A stretch of DNA of 52,701 nt from an uncultured Lachnospiraceae bacterium (GCA_947652925.1 CANTEW010000015.1:1-52701), one strand, 5' to 3'; shown: positions 8,607 through 18,404, numbered from the stretch's first letter. Notes: generated by a model from the letters alone, not told the origin. Made by a program: numbers and translations.

Positions 8607-9386
8607 ATGAAGTTTTTTAGAGATTTTAAGAAGTATTGGGATTATACAGGATGCGCGGCGAGAGCAGAATTGAAATCCGAGGTGGCCAGTTCATATCTAA
8701 ATTGGCTGTGGTGGATATTGGATCCACTGCTTTTTATGATGGTCTATACATTTATAGCAGAGATCATCTTTAACAGGAGTCAACCGTACTTTCCTGTTTT
8801 TGTTTTTATTGGCCTGACTATGTGGAATTTCTTTAATAAGACTGTACTGGGCAGTGTGAAGATCATAAAAAATAACAATGCGATCGTGTCGAAAGTGTAT
8901 GTGCCGAAGTTTATCCTGGTCGTACAGAAGATGCTGGTCAATGGATTTAAGATGTGTATATCGTTTGTACTGATCTTATTTATGATGGTCCTTTTCAAGG
9001 TCCCGTTCACGTATAAGATCCTCTACATCATCCCGATCCTGATCGTACTGGTATGTATCTCTTTTGGCATTGCAAACCTGATGCTCCATTTTGGCGTATT
9101 TGTGGAAGATCTGCATAATGTGATGGCAGTAGTGCTGCGGCTGACTTTTTATATGTCAGGGATCTTTTTCTCTATCATGGACAGGGTGCCGGAACCCTAC
9201 AATGCTCTTTTGCTCAAGGCAAATCCGGTAGCGTTCTTACTCAATGCAGGCAGAGGATGTATGCTCTATGGAGAGACGCCGTCCCTGAAACTGCTCTTTT
9301 TGTGGGCCGTGCTGGGTATCTTGATATCTGTCATAGCGCTGAAGACTGTCTATAAATATGAAAATAGTTATGTAAAGGTGGTTTAA
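8607..9386 (+). CDS. Polysaccharide/teichoic acid ABC exporter, membrane subunit
   Basis: A 259-residue ABC-2 type permease of the TagG/RfbA kind. About six hydrophobic segments are visible, beginning near residue 35 and ending near residue 250. The N-terminal stretch with SYLNWLWWILDPLLFM is typical of the family, as is the interfacial segment before the first helix. With the ATPase encoded one base downstream it would export a finished lipid-linked polymer across the membrane. The ATG at 8607 lies ten bases after GGAGGG; an upstream in-frame TTG at 8550 overlaps the promoter and is unlikely. Confidence 0.92.
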   Translation: MKFFRDFKKYWDYTGCAARAELKSEVASSYLNWLWWILDPLLFMMVYTFIAEIIFNRSQPYFPVFVFIGLTMWNFFNKTVLGSVKIIKNNNAIVSKVYVPKFILVVQKMLVNGFKMCISFVLILFMMVLFKVPFTYKILYIIPILIVLVCISFGIANLMLHFGVFVEDLHNVMAVVLRLTFYMSGIFFSIMDRVPEPYNALLLKANPVAFLLNAGRGCMLYGETPSLKLLFLWAVLGILISVIALKTVYKYENSYVKVV

Positions 9387-9387
9387 G

Positions 9388-10122
9388 ATGACAAACCAGG
9401 AGATTGCCATAGATGTTGAAGATCTGCGGATCAGTTACCGTTGCCTGAAAGCTTATTCGATCAAAAAAAGTCTATTTCAATTAAAAAAATCCAAAGTAGA
9501 GATCTATGAGGCTGTCCGGGGTGTGAGCTTCCAGGTCCAAAAGGGAGAGATCCTGGGGATGGTGGGGAAGAATGGGAGCGGGAAATCTACCATGCTCCGT
9601 GCCATTGCAGGTATCTTCTCTCCGGACAGCGGGAGGATCGATCTTCATGGGAACAGCGTATCTCTGCTGGCGATCGGAGTGGGGTTCCAGAAGAGGCTGT
9701 CGGGGAGGGAGAATATCCTCCTGTCAGGCATGCTGCTGGGATTTACGGAAGAACAGGTCCGGGAGAGGATGGATGAGATCATTGAATTTGCCGGACTGGG
9801 GAAATTTATCGATATGCCGGTCAAGACCTATTCAAGCGGGATGCATTCAAAGCTGGCGTTTTCCATCACAGCGATCCTGGAATCAGATATCATGCTGATC
9901 GATGAGGTCTTGAGTGTGGGTGATACGCGGTTTAAGAGGAAGAGTTATCGTAAGATGAAACAACTGATCTCTGATAAAGACAGGACAGTGGTCGTGGTAT
10001 CCCACAATTCAGAGACTCTGCGCAAGCTCTGTACAAGATTGCTGTGGCTCCATGACGGCGAGATCAAGATGCTGGGTGAGACAGATGAGGTATTGGAAGC
10101 TTATGAAGAGTTCATGAGCTGA
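9388..10122 (+). CDS. Polysaccharide/teichoic acid ABC exporter, ATP-binding subunit
   Basis: A 244-residue ATPase of the TagH/Wzt group. Walker A is GKNGSGKST near residue 60, the signature-like SSGMHSKLAFS comes near residue 150, and Walker B is IMLIDEVLSVGD with the catalytic glutamate. The SSGM in place of LSGGQ is normal for this subfamily. It ends soon after the nucleotide-binding fold, so it lacks the extra C-terminal glycan-binding or SH3-like domain of Wzt and B. subtilis TagH. That points to export without chain-end recognition by the ATPase. It begins one base after the permease gene. Confidence 0.93.
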   Translation: MTNQEIAIDVEDLRISYRCLKAYSIKKSLFQLKKSKVEIYEAVRGVSFQVQKGEILGMVGKNGSGKSTMLRAIAGIFSPDSGRIDLHGNSVSLLAIGVGFQKRLSGRENILLSGMLLGFTEEQVRERMDEIIEFAGLGKFIDMPVKTYSSGMHSKLAFSITAILESDIMLIDEVLSVGDTRFKRKSYRKMKQLISDKDRTVVVVSHNSETLRKLCTRLLWLHDGEIKMLGETDEVLEAYEEFMS

Positions 10123-10138
10123 TACGAAGGAGGGCAAG

Positions 10139-10528
10139 ATGAAAAAAGTGATCACATATGGGACCTATGACCTGCTCCATTATGGGCATGTGAACCTGCT
10201 CCAACGGGCGAAGGAATTGGGAGATTATCTGATCGTGGCTCTGTCTACAGATGAGTTCAACTGGGCTGAAAAGCAGAAAAAATGTTATTTTCCATATGAG
10301 GAGAGGAAGAGGCTTTTGGAGGCGATCCGTTATGTGGATCTTGTCATCCCGGAAAATGCCTGGGCGCAGAAGATCTCAGATGTGAAGGAGTTCAAAGTAG
10401 ACACGTTCGTGATCGGGGACGACTGGGAAGGGAAATTTGATTTCCTGAAAGAATACTGTGAAGTGGTCTATCTGCCCAGGACTCCGGAGATATCGACCAC
10501 GCAGATCAAAGAAGATCTGAAGAAATAG
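10139..10528 (+). CDS. tagD: Glycerol-3-phosphate cytidylyltransferase
   Basis: A 129-residue enzyme of the usual TagD length. It makes CDP-glycerol from CTP and sn-glycerol 3-phosphate. The sequence shows TYGTYDLLHYGH with the HxGH nucleotide-binding motif near residues 15-18, and RTPEISTTQIK near the C terminus, matching the RTxGISTT motif. It lies 16 bases after the exporter ATPase with AAGGAGG ahead of its ATG. Its presence is the main reason for reading this locus as a glycerol-phosphate polymer pathway: it supplies the donor for the CDP-glycerol transferases at 815, 7302, 12381 and 15981. Confidence 0.96.
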   Translation: MKKVITYGTYDLLHYGHVNLLQRAKELGDYLIVALSTDEFNWAEKQKKCYFPYEERKRLLEAIRYVDLVIPENAWAQKISDVKEFKVDTFVIGDDWEGKFDFLKEYCEVVYLPRTPEISTTQIKEDLKK

Positions 10529-10576
10529 ATCCATTTGGGGAGATGGAGGGTAAATAAGGGATCATAGGAGACATGC

Positions 10577-12394
10577 ATGTTGTACTTGAAGGGGAAAAAG
10601 ATGCACATGCTGGCGGCCGGACTGTTGTTGGTCTTAGGGCTGCTGCTGGCAGGTTCTGTGGATACCGGCGCTAAGATCAAGGAGGTGAGCGCTCTGGAAG
10701 ATCCACAGTGGAACATGGTCGGACAGGTGGGCGTGACGCATGAGGCAGGATGGCTCCAGTCTATGTGCGTGACAGATAACTACATTGTCTGCTTTGAGAA
10801 TACATCGAATAAAGACGACGAGCCGGACACGCTGCTGGCTTTTTATAAAAATGATTACGACGAGAACGGTGATCCGGTGGAACGCTACAGTCTGGCAAAG
10901 ATGGTCACGGAGAGGGATTATGAGCATGGCAACGGTATGGCGTATAACCGCAATACCAACGAGATCATCATCGCACCCCATAAGCCGCGGGATCCAAAAA
11001 ATATGGGCGTCATATACAAAGTGGATGGGAGTACACTGATGTATAAGGAGACGGTCACTGTCGCGGAGGATGGCAGCAGGATCGATGCGGTCGAATACGA
11101 TGCAGAGAATAGACAGTATATCCTGTTAGAAAAAGATGCGGACCGGGATCATAATTTCGTTTTTACAGATGAAGACTTCAATGAGCTTTATTCTTTCCAG
11201 GCGATCGGGGCGGACAGAAAGATCGTCTGCCAGGATTTTACCATATCAGGTGATTATATGCTGCTGATCACCGCAGCACAGGACGCGTTGGGAGATGTTC
11301 CGGGCCTGATGGTATTTTCAAGGAGCCAGGAGATACAGCTTGCCAATTATCCGCTCTACATGGAGGGGATAGGTTGGCATGAAGCAGAATCCATCGCGGA
11401 GATATCACCGGGACATATCCTGGTGGGAGTGGGGATCCAGAACCCCAGGAGCATCGGCTTTTTTGAGACAAAGCTGCAGGCAGTGTTCAAGGTGACCACG
11501 TCGGTGGAAAATGGGGATGTGACAGGGGGGCATGACGCGCTGGATGAGGGGAGCGATTATACAGTGTCGTATACCCCGGATGAAGACTATGAATTGTCAA
11601 TGCTGTCGATCGACGGGGTGCAGCAGGATATCGCGGCTTTCCCGGAAGCGTATACATTCAAGGATCTGTCCAGTGACCATACCCTGGATGTGGTATTCAC
11701 AGAGATCCCCAAATTTGATATCACGACCACGGTGAAAAATGGGTCGATCGACGATACGATCACTGTCCGCCGGGATAAAGATGCGACGGTCACGTATCGG
11801 CCGAAGGAGCATTACGAGATGGATCAGGTCCTGATCGACGGCGAACCTGTCCAGGATTCCCAGAGTTGTCTGGAGTCTTATGACTTTATCAATGTACAGG
11901 GACCGCACCATATCGAGGTACGGTATAAAGAGATCCCGTCCTATCAGATAACCACCCAGGTCGTGAATGGTACGATCACAAAGACCCAGCCCAAAGTCTA
12001 CAGGGACGAGAGATTTAAAGTCAGATATGAGCCGCTGGAAGGTTATGAGCTTTCTTATATAAAAGTGGATGGAGAATGGATGCAGCAGATACCGGAAAAG
12101 AAGTTAGAGGCGTATGCCTTTAAGAATGTCCAGGGTCCGCACAGCATCGTTGTCGTATACCAGTGGAAGTATATGCCCTACATAATATTTGGCGCATTCT
12201 GTGTCTTGGCTCTGATCTGCGGGATCATTTATGGATCCTATGTTCTGTATACAGAACGCCGCAGGAAGAGGGAAGAGATGATCCGCAGGAGGATCGAAGA
12301 CAGGCTGCGCATGCAGAGAGCGGCACAGAGAGTCGCTGCGACAAAGCAGGCTGGCCCGTTGAACGGTGGGAGAAAAGAGAATGGAAAAGGTTAG
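10577..12394 (+). CDS. Membrane-anchored surface protein with three InlB-type repeats
   Basis: A 605-residue protein. A signal or anchor helix lies at residues 9-28. Residues about 35-300 are rich in beta strand with short repeated hydrophobic cores and may form a beta-propeller. Three repeats of 76 residues begin at 304, 380 and 456, each with TTxVxNG at its start and YxF(K/I)N(V/L).GPH-like ends, resembling divergent InlB B-repeats. A second membrane helix covers about 533-557, followed by an arginine-rich cytoplasmic tail of about 45 residues. The bulk would therefore be outside the cell. ATG 10577 follows AGGAG by six bases. It sits between tagD and the TagF-GT4 genes, suggesting a role in polymer export, sensing or length control, but no function is known. 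Confidence 0.75.
   Translation: MLYLKGKKMHMLAAGLLLVLGLLLAGSVDTGAKIKEVSALEDPQWNMVGQVGVTHEAGWLQSMCVTDNYIVCFENTSNKDDEPDTLLAFYKNDYDENGDPVERYSLAKMVTERDYEHGNGMAYNRNTNEIIIAPHKPRDPKNMGVIYKVDGSTLMYKETVTVAEDGSRIDAVEYDAENRQYILLEKDADRDHNFVFTDEDFNELYSFQAIGADRKIVCQDFTISGDYMLLITAAQDALGDVPGLMVFSRSQEIQLANYPLYMEGIGWHEAESIAEISPGHILVGVGIQNPRSIGFFETKLQAVFKVTTSVENGDVTGGHDALDEGSDYTVSYTPDEDYELSMLSIDGVQQDIAAFPEAYTFKDLSSDHTLDVVFTEIPKFDITTTVKNGSIDDTITVRRDKDATVTYRPKEHYEMDQVLIDGEPVQDSQSCLESYDFINVQGPHHIEVRYKEIPSYQITTQVVNGTITKTQPKVYRDERFKVRYEPLEGYELSYIKVDGEWMQQIPEKKLEAYAFKNVQGPHSIVVVYQWKYMPYIIFGAFCVLALICGIIYGSYVLYTERRRKREEMIRRRIEDRLRMQRAAQRVAATKQAGPLNGGRKENGKG
11486..12169 (+). repeat. Three coding repeats of 228 bases
   Basis: Codon-level repeats of 76 residues start at 11486, 11714 and 11942. 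The spacing is exact, while the protein sequence has diverged, with shared landmarks TTxVxNG, a tyrosine-rich centre, IDG/VDG and a closing VxFTE or VRYKE. They encode the InlB-type modules of the surface protein. Confidence 0.8.
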
Positions 12395-14780
12395 AGGGTA
12401 TTTGCTGAGAGTGCGGTCATGGTTCTTGATGTCCTGGTATATGAGGTTTTACAAAAGGCCAGGGCTTAAAGATACATGGATCTTGATCGATTCGCGTAAC
12501 GGCAAAGATCTGGCAGGCAATATGCTCCGTATCGCAGAGGAGCTTTCACACGATCCGGCGTACAGGCGCTATAAGATCTTCATCTCTTATGTGGCGGGCA
12601 GACGGAGTCCCATACGAAAAACGGCCCTGCAGTATGGTCTTGGAAAGTCTGTAATGGTCCTGGAAGGAGGCTTTCGCTATGCAAAAGTGGCGGCCCAGGC
12701 CAGATACATCTTCATGGATACATCGATCCCCCACTGGTATATCAAGAAGAAGGGACAGATCATCACAAATACCTGGCATGGGACACCTCTGAAAAAAATG
12801 GGAAAAGATGTGGCAGACCAAGCCTACGACATGGGGAATGTACAGAAATGCCAGCTGATCGCCGACTATCTGATCTATCCCAGCGATTATATGAAAGGCA
12901 TCATGGCGTCCGCCTATTGTCTGGAGGATCTGTATCAGGGCAAGATCCTCTATTCCGGTTATCCCAGGAATTCCATTTTTTTCAGACCGGCAGAGGGCAG
13001 ACGACTGGCGGAGAGACTGGGTCTGGAGGGGAAAAGGCTTTATGGCTATATGCCCACGTGGAGAGGGACGCTGCAGCATATTGACCAGAAGGAAAATGTC
13101 AGCCGGATAGAGGGTTTCCTGGATATCCTGGACAGGGAGCTAAAGGAGGATGAGATCTTCTTTGTACGGCTGCATCCCTTTGTCAGACGCGGCATGGATC
13201 ATCTGAGATATGAGCATATACGCTTGTTTCCCGAAGGATATGATCCATATGATATCCTGAATATGTGCAGCTGTTTGGTGACAGACTATTCCAGTGTGAT
13301 GTTCGATCATGCAGATTCCCGGAAGAAAGTGATCTTGTTTGTGTATGATAAGGCGTCTTATATGGATGTCCGCGGAGTCTATATGCCTATGGATACATTC
13401 CCATTTCCCCAGGTGGATACTGTGGAAGGGCTTCTTCGGGAGCTGCGCACGCCAAAGGGATATGATGACAGTGCTTTTGTGGAGACATTCTGTCAGTACG
13501 ACTGTGTGGACGCCGCGCAGAAGTTGTGCCGCCATATCGTCGGAGGTGAGAAGGTCTTTGAAGAACATCGGATGGATGGGGATGGGAAAGAGAAAGTCCT
13601 TGTCTATGCCGGTGATCTTTCAAAAAACGGTCTGACCACTGCCCTGCTGAATCTTTTTTCCAATATCGACAAAAGTAAAAGGGATTATTATATCACATTC
13701 CGCGGCGCACTGCTCCGGGAGGATCCTAAGAGAGTCACACTGCTCCCGCAGGGAGTGGGACTGCGTCCGATCGCATTCACAGGCGGCGAGACGTTGGGGG
13801 AGATCGGGGCGGTGTTTTTATATTTTTATCTGGGTGTAGAGAACCCTTTCGTCACAAAGAAGCTGGAGCGATATTTTAGACGCCTGTATCAGATAAACTT
13901 TGAAGGATGCAGTTTTAGCTCGGTGATCCAATATTCCGGGTATGAGCGGCTCATGATCCATATGTTCCTGCAGGCGCCTGTAAAAAAGATGATCTTTGTG
14001 CATAATGATATGGTAAAAGAGACTGCATCGAAATATAAAGGGTATACGTCTACGTTCAAAAAGGCATACCATGACTATGACCGGGTCGTACCGGTCACAC
14101 AAGATATCTATGCGCCTACGCTGCAGTTGGGGGGACGTAAGGAAAATATCCAGGTGGTCAATAATTGCCATGATCACAAGGCTGTCCTCGAGAGATCCAA
14201 ACGTGCGCTGGCATTTGAGGAGGATACACAGTGTACGCTGTCCCTGCAGGGACTGGAAGGGATCCTGGAGGGGGATCACAGAAAGATCATCACGATCGGG
14301 CGTTTCTCACCGGAAAAGGGCCATGAGATGCTCCTGAAGGCATTTGACAGATATCACAGGGACAGACCGGACAGCTACCTGATCATCATAGGCGGGTACG
14401 GTCCATTATATGAACAGACACTTTCCCTGGCAGGATCCCTTCCCTGCGGCAGCCATGTGGTCATCATCCGTTCCATAGCCAATCCCATGCCTATCCTGAA
14501 GAGGTGCGATCTATTTGTATTGTCTTCGCTGTATGAAGGGCTGGGGCTGACCCTTCTGGAAGCAGATACGCTGGGGATCCCGGTCATATCCACAGATATC
14601 CCAGGGCCTCATGGTTTTCTGGAACGGCACGGAGGGTATCTGGTACCGCCGGACGAAGAAGGTATCTACAGAGGGTTCCAGGCTTTCGATGAGGGAAAAG
14701 TAAAAGTGATGGGTGTGGATTATGAGCAGTATGATCGTAAATGCGTGCAGGAATTTGAAGATCTGTTCTCAGAGAGGTGA
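12381..14780 (+). CDS. TagF-like glycerophosphotransferase-GT4 fusion, copy 1
   Basis: A 799-residue two-domain enzyme. The CDP-glycerol transferase domain spans about residues 25-395 with NTWHGTPLKKMG from residue 130 and TDYSS at 301-305. The GT4 domain runs from about 409, with YAGDLSKNGLTTALLN, IGRFSPEKGH, an IIGGYGPLYEQ block, and EGLGLTLLE with glutamates at 719 and 727. ATG 12381 overlaps the end of the upstream gene and follows GGGAG by eight bases. It is a close paralog of the enzyme at 15981, and the two are 3600 bases apart. It probably adds both polyol-phosphate and sugar to a repeating surface polymer; a bifunctional polymerase is plausible but unproven. Confidence 0.88.
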   Translation: MEKVRGYLLRVRSWFLMSWYMRFYKRPGLKDTWILIDSRNGKDLAGNMLRIAEELSHDPAYRRYKIFISYVAGRRSPIRKTALQYGLGKSVMVLEGGFRYAKVAAQARYIFMDTSIPHWYIKKKGQIITNTWHGTPLKKMGKDVADQAYDMGNVQKCQLIADYLIYPSDYMKGIMASAYCLEDLYQGKILYSGYPRNSIFFRPAEGRRLAERLGLEGKRLYGYMPTWRGTLQHIDQKENVSRIEGFLDILDRELKEDEIFFVRLHPFVRRGMDHLRYEHIRLFPEGYDPYDILNMCSCLVTDYSSVMFDHADSRKKVILFVYDKASYMDVRGVYMPMDTFPFPQVDTVEGLLRELRTPKGYDDSAFVETFCQYDCVDAAQKLCRHIVGGEKVFEEHRMDGDGKEKVLVYAGDLSKNGLTTALLNLFSNIDKSKRDYYITFRGALLREDPKRVTLLPQGVGLRPIAFTGGETLGEIGAVFLYFYLGVENPFVTKKLERYFRRLYQINFEGCSFSSVIQYSGYERLMIHMFLQAPVKKMIFVHNDMVKETASKYKGYTSTFKKAYHDYDRVVPVTQDIYAPTLQLGGRKENIQVVNNCHDHKAVLERSKRALAFEEDTQCTLSLQGLEGILEGDHRKIITIGRFSPEKGHEMLLKAFDRYHRDRPDSYLIIIGGYGPLYEQTLSLAGSLPCGSHVVIIRSIANPMPILKRCDLFVLSSLYEGLGLTLLEADTLGIPVISTDIPGPHGFLERHGGYLVPPDEEGIYRGFQAFDEGKVKVMGVDYEQYDRKCVQEFEDLFSER

Positions 14781-14785
14781 TATGG

Positions 14786-15964
14786 ATGGAATTGGTAAAA
14801 AAGAAAGAAGACTGTTGTGGATGCAGGACTTGTGAAAAGGTGTGTCCCAAAGGCGCGATCCATATGGAGGAAGATGCCTGCGGATTCCTATATCCGAAGA
14901 TCGATCCGGGCAAATGCGTAGATTGCGGGCTATGCCTGAAGAAATGCGCCTTCCAGAGTGGCTATGAAAAACGCAAAGAGTATGATCCCTTTTATGCTTA
15001 CGGTGTGCGCCACAGAGAGGAACAGGTCTATATGGAGAGCCGTTCCGGAGGCGCTTTCACAGCATTTTCCGACCATATCCTGGAAAGATCCGGAGCGGTC
15101 TATGGCGCTGGGTTTGATGATGAGAAAGGTCCGTTTTATGTAAGGCATAGTGGGACAGAGACAAAGGAAGGGAGGGATGAGTATCGGGGTTCAAAATATG
15201 TACAGAGCGATCTGAGTGATGTTTTTCCAGAAGTAAAAGAGCGATTGGAAAATGGTCAGGCTGTACTTTTCACGGGAACGGGATGCCAGATAGGGGCGTT
15301 GTATGCATACTTGGATAAAAAATACGACAACCTGTATACATTGGATCTGATCTGTTATGGAGTCCCTTCGCCAAGATTATGGCAGGATTTTTTGCATATG
15401 CGGGAGGAGGAGATAGGCGGCAAGATAGAGAGTGCCGAATTCCGAAATAAAAAGGAGTGTGGATGGAAAGCATGCAGAGAGTCTGTGGTGGTCAATGGGA
15501 GATCCTATCGATCGAGGATCTATGCAAAGTTATTCTATGGCAGTGATATCAGGCCATCCTGCACACAATGTCCGTACACGAACCAAGAACGTGTGGGAGA
15601 TATCACACTTGGGGATTTTTGGGGCCATGAAAAAGCGATCCCCGGGATATGGGATGATGACAAGGGGATATCGCTTGTCTTGGTAAATACTTCCCAGGGA
15701 AAGAAACTGTGGGAAATGTCAAAAGATATGGTGGATCATGTAGATGTCACAGGTTATCCATTTCGTCACAGCAGGATGCGTAAAGCGGTAAAAAAACCAG
15801 ATGATTACGATATGTTCTGGGAAGATTATGAGAAAAAAGGTTTTGTCTACTGTGCAGAAAAGTATGCGGGCCACAAAAAGAAGAAAAAAGGTGTCAGCCA
15901 GTCAGGGGCAGAGCAGGGACATCTGATCAGAAGGGTCGTCAGGCGTCTGTTCACAAAAAGATGA
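14786..15964 (+). CDS. FrhB-type iron-sulfur protein (coenzyme F420 hydrogenase beta family)
   Basis: A 392-residue protein. Residues 10-60 carry two 4Fe-4S motifs: C10, C13, C16, C20-P and then CVDCGLCLKKC. The rest matches the FrhB/FdhB family: RSGGAFTAF, GSKYVQSDL, VLFTGTGCQIGALYAYL, LICYGVPSPRLW, FRNKKECGWKA, CTQCPYTNQERVGDITLGDFWG. Founding members are F420-dependent oxidoreductase subunits, but relatives occur widely in surface-polysaccharide loci of bacteria without F420, where their reaction is unsettled. A flavin-dependent reduction of a sugar or polyol is a reasonable inference. ATG 14786 was preferred to GTG 14777 because AGAGAGGTG lies just upstream. It separates the two paralogous TagF-GT4 genes. 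Confidence 0.88.
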   Translation: MELVKKKEDCCGCRTCEKVCPKGAIHMEEDACGFLYPKIDPGKCVDCGLCLKKCAFQSGYEKRKEYDPFYAYGVRHREEQVYMESRSGGAFTAFSDHILERSGAVYGAGFDDEKGPFYVRHSGTETKEGRDEYRGSKYVQSDLSDVFPEVKERLENGQAVLFTGTGCQIGALYAYLDKKYDNLYTLDLICYGVPSPRLWQDFLHMREEEIGGKIESAEFRNKKECGWKACRESVVVNGRSYRSRIYAKLFYGSDIRPSCTQCPYTNQERVGDITLGDFWGHEKAIPGIWDDDKGISLVLVNTSQGKKLWEMSKDMVDHVDVTGYPFRHSRMRKAVKKPDDYDMFWEDYEKKGFVYCAEKYAGHKKKKKGVSQSGAEQGHLIRRVVRRLFTKR

Positions 15965-15980
15965 GCTTAGGGGAAGGGCT

Positions 15981-18404
15981 ATGAAAAAGATAAAGAAGAT
16001 ATTGAGGACATTAAAGTCGTGGCTGCGCATGTCATGGTATGTGATGTTCTATGGAAAAGACGTGTTAAAAGAATATTGGATCTTGATCGATCCGAAAAAT
16101 GGAAAAGACCTGGGCGGCAATCTGCTCCGCATCGCAGAAGAGCTGACCCATGCGCCGGAGTATAGCAGATATCGCATTTTTATGTCCTGCAACAAAGAGA
16201 AGCGTGCCGATCTCTATAAGATGATAGAGCGGTATGGCTTAAAAGGAGTGACCCTCATAACAGAGTCAGGCTTTCGGTATGCAAGGATAGCAGCGCTGGC
16301 AAAATATCTATTTACGGATACATCTTTTCCACTCTGGTTCATCAAGAAAGAGGGACAGATCATCACAAATACCTGGCATGGGACACCCTTGAAGATGATG
16401 GGAAAAGATGTGCAGAACCGGGCCTATGATATGGGGAATGTACAGAAAAACCATCTGATCGCGGATTATCTGGTCTATCCAAGCGATTATATGAAAGATC
16501 ATATGGTGTCCGCGTATTTTCTCCGCGATCTGTATAGGGGGAAGATCCTGTGTTCTGGATATCCGCGCAATTCCGTGTTCTTTGAACAGGAGAGAGGGGA
16601 ACGGCTCCGCCGTGATCTGGGATTTGAAGGAAAAAGACTGTACGGCTACATGCCCACCTGGAGGGGTGTGTTAAAGCATATCGACTCTGAGAAAAATACG
16701 TATCAGGTGGAGTATTTTCTTGTGGAGCTGGATAAAAAACTCACAGATGAGGAGATCTTCTTCGTGCGCCTCCATCCGTTCATAGACAATACGATCCGCT
16801 ATTGCCGGTATAAACATATATGTCCCTTCCCGGAGGGATATGAACCGTACGATATCTTAAATATGTGCGACTGTATGGTGACGGATTATTCCAGCGTTAT
16901 GTTTGACTATGCGAATGCACGTAAAAAGATCATATTATTTGTGTATGACAGGGAACTCTATATGGACGAGCGGGGGGTCTATGTATCCATTGACAGTTTT
17001 CCGTTCCCACAGGTGCGCAGGGTGGAGGATCTCCTCAGAGAACTGCGTTCGCCTAAACAGTATGACGACAGCGCCTTTGTGGAGGAGTTCTGCCAATATG
17101 ATAAGAAAGATGTGGCACAGGGATTGTGCCGCCATATCATACGGGGCGAAAAGGTCTTTGAGGAGCATACGACAGCTAAAAATGGAAAAGAAAATGTCCT
17201 GGTGTACAGTGGGAATCTTGCCAAGAACGGTCTGACCACTGCCCTGCTGAACCTTTTTTCAAATATAGATATGGAGAAAAGGAATTATTATGTGACCTTT
17301 CGTTCTTCGTCGCTGCAAAAGGATCCGGAAAGGGTCGCCATGCTCCCTGCGCAGGTGGGATTTTATCCGATCGCTTCCGTGAAGAACCAGACTTTTGGCG
17401 AGGGTGTGGCAGCTTTTTTGTATTTTAACAAAAATGTGACCAGACCCTTTGTGGTAAAAAAAGTGGACCGCTATTTTAAACGTCTCTACCAGGGGACTTT
17501 TGGTCTTTGCGGATTCAGTTCCGTGATCCATTATGCCGGTTATGAGAAAGACATCATCAATCTGTTCCTGCAGGCGCATGCACAGAGGATGATCTTCGTA
17601 CACAACGATATGGTGGGGGAATTAAAGTCAAAAGGGAACCAGCATGGGCCTACCCTGCGCAGGGCTTACCATGATTATGAGAAGGTGGTCCCGGTCACCA
17701 AGGATATCTATACCCCCACATTGGAATTGGGGCGGCGCAGGGAGAATATCCAGGTCGTCAACAATTGCCATGACCATAAGACTGTCATTGAGAAGGCGGA
17801 GAAGGAACTCCAGTTTGATGAGACGACCGTCTGCAATATATCGGAGGGGGCACTGAAGGAGATCCTGGACAGCAGTGCTGAGAAATTCATCAATATCGGG
17901 CGCTTTTCCCCTGAGAAAGGGCATCATCTGCTCCTCAAGGCTTTTGAGAGATACCATAAGGAGAACCCGGACAGCTATCTGATCATCATAGGGGGATACG
18001 GGGCACTGTATGAGCAGACGCTGGCCTGGGCAGAAGCCATGCCCTGCAGCAGCCATGTAGTGATCATCCGCTCCATATCCAATCCCATGCCGATCTTGAA
18101 GAAATGTGACCTCCTGGTCTTGTCTTCCCTGTATGAAGGTCTGGGTCTGGTACTCCTGGAGGCAGATACGCTGGGGATCCCGGTCATATCCACAGATATC
18201 CCGGGACCGCGCTGCTTCATGGAACGCTATGGCGGCTATATGGTACCGGCCGATGTGAAAGGGATCTACAGAGGCCTGAAGGCTTTTGACCAGGGGAAGG
18301 TAAAAGCCATGGGTGTGGATTATGAGGGATACAACCGTGATTCTGTACAGCAGTTTGAGAGCCTGTTTGTGGGAACAGGAGCAGTAGATGGGAGAGAGCG
18401 ATGA
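15981..18404 (+). CDS. TagF-like glycerophosphotransferase-GT4 fusion, copy 2
   Basis: An 807-residue paralog of the enzyme at 12381, with the same domain order and motif positions: NTWHGTPLKMMG from residue 130, TDYSS at 301-305, IGRFSPEKGH, an IIGGYGALYEQ block, and EGLGLVLLE. It differs mainly between residues 60-100 and in the middle of the GT4 acceptor half (about 430-520), where acceptor or donor choice could vary. The C terminus has about eight extra residues. ATG 15981 follows GGGGAAGGG. Its stop overlaps the start of the next gene by four bases. All catalytic landmarks are kept, so both copies look active, perhaps adding different residues or acting on different acceptors. Confidence 0.88.
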   Translation: MKKIKKILRTLKSWLRMSWYVMFYGKDVLKEYWILIDPKNGKDLGGNLLRIAEELTHAPEYSRYRIFMSCNKEKRADLYKMIERYGLKGVTLITESGFRYARIAALAKYLFTDTSFPLWFIKKEGQIITNTWHGTPLKMMGKDVQNRAYDMGNVQKNHLIADYLVYPSDYMKDHMVSAYFLRDLYRGKILCSGYPRNSVFFEQERGERLRRDLGFEGKRLYGYMPTWRGVLKHIDSEKNTYQVEYFLVELDKKLTDEEIFFVRLHPFIDNTIRYCRYKHICPFPEGYEPYDILNMCDCMVTDYSSVMFDYANARKKIILFVYDRELYMDERGVYVSIDSFPFPQVRRVEDLLRELRSPKQYDDSAFVEEFCQYDKKDVAQGLCRHIIRGEKVFEEHTTAKNGKENVLVYSGNLAKNGLTTALLNLFSNIDMEKRNYYVTFRSSSLQKDPERVAMLPAQVGFYPIASVKNQTFGEGVAAFLYFNKNVTRPFVVKKVDRYFKRLYQGTFGLCGFSSVIHYAGYEKDIINLFLQAHAQRMIFVHNDMVGELKSKGNQHGPTLRRAYHDYEKVVPVTKDIYTPTLELGRRRENIQVVNNCHDHKTVIEKAEKELQFDETTVCNISEGALKEILDSSAEKFINIGRFSPEKGHHLLLKAFERYHKENPDSYLIIIGGYGALYEQTLAWAEAMPCSSHVVIIRSISNPMPILKKCDLLVLSSLYEGLGLVLLEADTLGIPVISTDIPGPRCFMERYGGYMVPADVKGIYRGLKAFDQGKVKAMGVDYEGYNRDSVQQFESLFVGTGAVDGRER

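Larger units (their letters stand above)
12381..18404 (+). repeat. Duplicated module: TagF-GT4 gene followed by an FrhB-type gene
   Basis: Copy 1 is 12381-15964 (TagF-GT4, FrhB). Copy 2 starts at 15981 (TagF-GT4) and continues into the pyruvyl transferase-FrhB gene at 18401. The start codons are exactly 3600 bases apart. Identical stretches keep that offset: 12751-12787 equals 16351-16387 (37 bases) and 14562-14602 equals 18162-18202 (41 bases). No net gap is seen between these points, so the pair arose by tandem duplication. Confidence 0.85.
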
